Source: Flavobacteriaceae bacterium UBA5079
GTDB taxonomy: Bacteria; Bacteroidota; Bacteroidia; Flavobacteriales; Flavobacteriaceae
Direction of reading: 5' to 3'
Length of the DNA stretch: 6,969 nucleotides
Assembly: GCA_002414705.1 (NCBI GenBank)
Contig: DIAL01000107.1
Location: forward strand, 16,478-23,446
This document shows, one piece after another, positions 5,726 through 6,969 of this stretch. Numbering within the stretch: the stretch's first letter is position 1; the number at the start of each line of letters is the position of its first letter. A program made the translations under genes and the position numbers. The notes under the pieces are model-generated. The model did no database searches. It was not told where the DNA came from and was given only the letters and a program-made list of their open reading frames with translations.

Positions 5726-5743
5726 TTTGGGCGTTTAACCAAA
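5726..5743. terminator. Weak stem-loop in the convergent spacer
   Basis: TTTGG (5726-5730) and CCAAA (5739-5743) form a 5-base stem with an 8-base loop in the 33-base gap between the mlaD stop and the stop of the converging gene. It could serve as a bidirectional terminator, but the stem is short and no strong T-run follows in either direction. Confidence 0.2.
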
Positions 5744-5754
5744 ATCCTTGTATG

Positions 5755-6276
5755 TCATTCTGTATTTCCATTCACTAATGGATTTAAACGTAATATAATT
5801 TCGTTGGAAATTGTGCCTAATTCATGGATGTTAGATTCTCCAGTAATAGCATCAATTCCATCCATTTTGTATGACCCATTTCCAGATGTTGTCATAACAA
5901 TAAGTTTGTTTTTATCACTTTCAGATAAGGTGTTTATAAAGTTTTCAACCATAACAGGTGGTTTCCAGTTTTCCCAAGTGTGGATTAGTAAAATGGCTTG
6001 ATAACTGGTTAAATCTGATTTTTTAAGAGCCGTAATATCAATTATATTTATGTAAATAGAATCGTTTTTATACTGTTCAATAATCCTGTTTGTTAATTCA
6101 TTTTTAAATTTACTGCCCTGTGTTGCAATTAATAACTTTCGGTTATATTCTGTTGTGTTTACTTGTGTAGGCTTAATAATATCCATAGAATATGTAAAGT
6201 TGTACCATAATCCAAATACTAAGAGTAGTATTACAATTACAACTATAAAAAGTGTTATTTTTTTAATGTGTGACAT
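5755..6276 (-). CDS. Membrane-anchored flavodoxin-like protein, unassigned function
   Basis: A 173-residue protein with a positively charged start, one strong membrane segment (about 7-25, ITLFIVVIVILLLVFGLWY) and a soluble domain from about residue 46. The domain reads like a flavodoxin fold: strand 1 RKLLIAT, a loop QGSKFKNEL where flavodoxins bind the FMN phosphate, then helix, strand YINIIDI, strand QAILLI, an aromatic loop HTWENWKPP (99-107) where flavodoxins hold the flavin ring, helix MVENFINTL and strand KLIVMTTSGNG. It ends with DGIDAITGES (139-148), which looks like the D-A-[IV]-[ST]-G/S-A motif of FMN-related proteins. The phosphate loop is degenerate, so flavin binding is uncertain. 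By charge rule the domain would be extracytoplasmic, unusual for a flavodoxin. It converges on mlaD with a 33-base gap; the ATG at 6274-6276 is the only sensible start. Confidence 0.85.
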   Translation of the reverse strand: MSHIKKITLFIVVIVILLLVFGLWYNFTYSMDIIKPTQVNTTEYNRKLLIATQGSKFKNELTNRIIEQYKNDSIYINIIDITALKKSDLTSYQAILLIHTWENWKPPVMVENFINTLSESDKNKLIVMTTSGNGSYKMDGIDAITGESNIHELGTISNEIILRLNPLVNGNTE

Positions 6277-6370
6277 AATATTTATAATTTGAAAATTTAA
6301 GTTAGTCTTATTAAAAATGAAACACTATAATTTGATTGTTTTTAAAGAAAAGTTTCTAATGGTCATGCTG

Positions 6371-6490
6371 TTACACTCTTCGTTTGTCTCTTAAAACCCA
6401 ATAAATTCCCTTAACATCTGCCACCCAATTATCATACATAAAAATGATTTAAATTTCTTCCAACGTTTCTAATAAACCAAAAGTAATCAT
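6371..6490 (-). other. Short protein-like frame split by a stop, possible small ORFs or gene remnant
   Basis: In one minus-strand frame, ATG 6488-6490 opens a 13-codon frame (MITFGLLETLEEI) closed by TAA at 6449-6451. The same frame then gives IIF and an ATG at 6437-6439 starting 22 codons (MYDNWVADVKGIYWVLRDK plus RRV) to the TAA at 6371-6373. The composition, with two Trp and a mix of charged and hydrophobic residues, is more protein-like than typical intergenic AT-rich DNA. A TANNTTTG match (TACTTTTG, 6478-6485) lies ahead of the second start, with its only upstream TTG 25 bases away, too far. It may be a tiny gene, a decayed gene or chance. Confidence 0.2.
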
Positions 6491-6539
6491 TAAGTAAAAT
6501 TATTAGTTTTCAACAGTTTTATAACAATTTAATTCCTGT

Positions 6540-6969
6540 TTAATCCAGTTTTATCACAGACCATTTATTATCACGATTTTTTGTAGCCAAAAGCGTGTTA
6601 GAAATAAATTTTGAGGTAATGGGTGGCGGATTTTGCAAATAATTTGATGATAAAGTAATATGTACAGGTTCCGTATTTAAATATTTTAAAACATTACCGT
6701 TTAAATCAATAACCACTTCAAAATAATCGTAGGATACAACCGGTTTTTTTAAAGCGGCATTGTTGGATATTTCTGTGCGTTCTAAAAGCAAAACAATGGC
6801 TGTATTATTTTGAAAATTGGAGGCGTTTAAAAATTTGGGTTCTATAACTGTTTTCCCTGTTTTATCTATATATCCATAATACGTTATGCCATCTTTTTTA
6901 TGTGTAATTAAACATCTGTCATTTTGAAACATTGGGTATTGGTTGTTTTCTAAAGAGGTTTTTACTAAA
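6540..6969 (-). CDS. WG-repeat protein, C-terminal part (5' end outside window)
   Basis: The frame is open from the right edge to a TAA at 6540-6542, giving 142 visible codons. An ATG at 6930-6932 exists, but the preceding in-frame residues (SLENNQYP) continue the same repeat, so the true start lies beyond the window. The visible repeat reads YPMFQNDRCLITHK, then YYGYIDKTGKTVIEPKF and NASNFQNNTAIV. This is the WG/KWG repeat pattern (GYIDxxGKxVIxPxF followed by a phenylalanine-containing turn). A second degenerate unit, FEVVIDLNGNVLKYLN, follows, and the tail ends DNKWSVIKLD. WG-repeat proteins are often surface or periplasmic beta-rich proteins of unknown role; no function can be assigned here. 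It is on the same strand as the flavodoxin-like gene, 263 bases upstream of it, so a shared transcript is possible but not indicated. Confidence 0.8.
   Translation of the reverse strand, partial: LVKTSLENNQYPMFQNDRCLITHKKDGITYYGYIDKTGKTVIEPKFLNASNFQNNTAIVLLLERTEISNNAALKKPVVSYDYFEVVIDLNGNVLKYLNTEPVHITLSSNYLQNPPPITSKFISNTLLATKNRDNKWSVIKLD

Noticed and set aside
1..6969. CRISPR array, tRNA or rRNA genes, insertion sequences, phage or defence genes
   Set aside because: I found no direct repeats with regular spacing, cloverleaf-like sequence, transposase, integrase or terminal inverted repeat with target duplication.

Overview
The window is AT-rich, with short A/T-rich spacers, almost no Shine-Dalgarno sequences, TAnnTTTG-type promoter elements and gene families typical of marine or soil Flavobacteriia. 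These include HYR/Ig-like repeat adhesins, an MCE lipid transporter with a Bacteroidetes-style C-terminus, and WG-repeat proteins. I therefore infer a member of the Bacteroidota, most likely Flavobacteriaceae. All coordinates were read by eye and no database search was run.

Left part, minus strand. Positions 1-613 hold the 5' end of a secreted HYR/Ig-like repeat protein. It is interrupted by an in-frame TAA at codon 75, and the same frame then stays open to the window edge with clear repeat-module sequence. A 555-base gene-free stretch (614-1168) follows. Next, read from right to left, come three minus-strand genes that could be one transcript: a patatin-like phospholipase (2229-3020), a small CxxC heavy-metal-associated domain protein (1949-2182) and a Prx6-type peroxiredoxin (1169-1888). 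The last carries the C-terminal Cys-x5-Cys/DWFFC signature of the archaeal-type enzymes.

Centre. The patatin gene faces away from a tightly packed plus-strand operon, mlaE-mlaF-mlaD (3163-5721). It encodes the permease, ATPase and periplasmic MCE subunit of an ABC phospholipid transporter. The 142-base divergent spacer contains two near-identical 12-base palindromes of the form TGAT-N4-ATCA, 23 bases apart. They lie just upstream of a good Bacteroidota promoter for mlaE. This resembles a Crp/Fnr-family double operator and is the best regulatory candidate in the window. A lipase and a lipid transporter sharing a control region suggests a joint role in envelope lipid handling, which is inference.

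Right part, minus strand. A membrane-anchored flavodoxin-like protein (5755-6276) converges on mlaD. It is preceded by a 263-base spacer with a protein-like short frame split by a stop (6371-6490). The 3' end of a WG-repeat protein (6540-6969) runs off the right edge.

I see no tRNA, rRNA, CRISPR array, insertion sequence or phage gene. The most notable observations are the nonsense codon in the adhesin gene, the paired palindromes, the three-fold repeat in MlaD and the flavodoxin-like membrane protein. None of them is proof of a new system.
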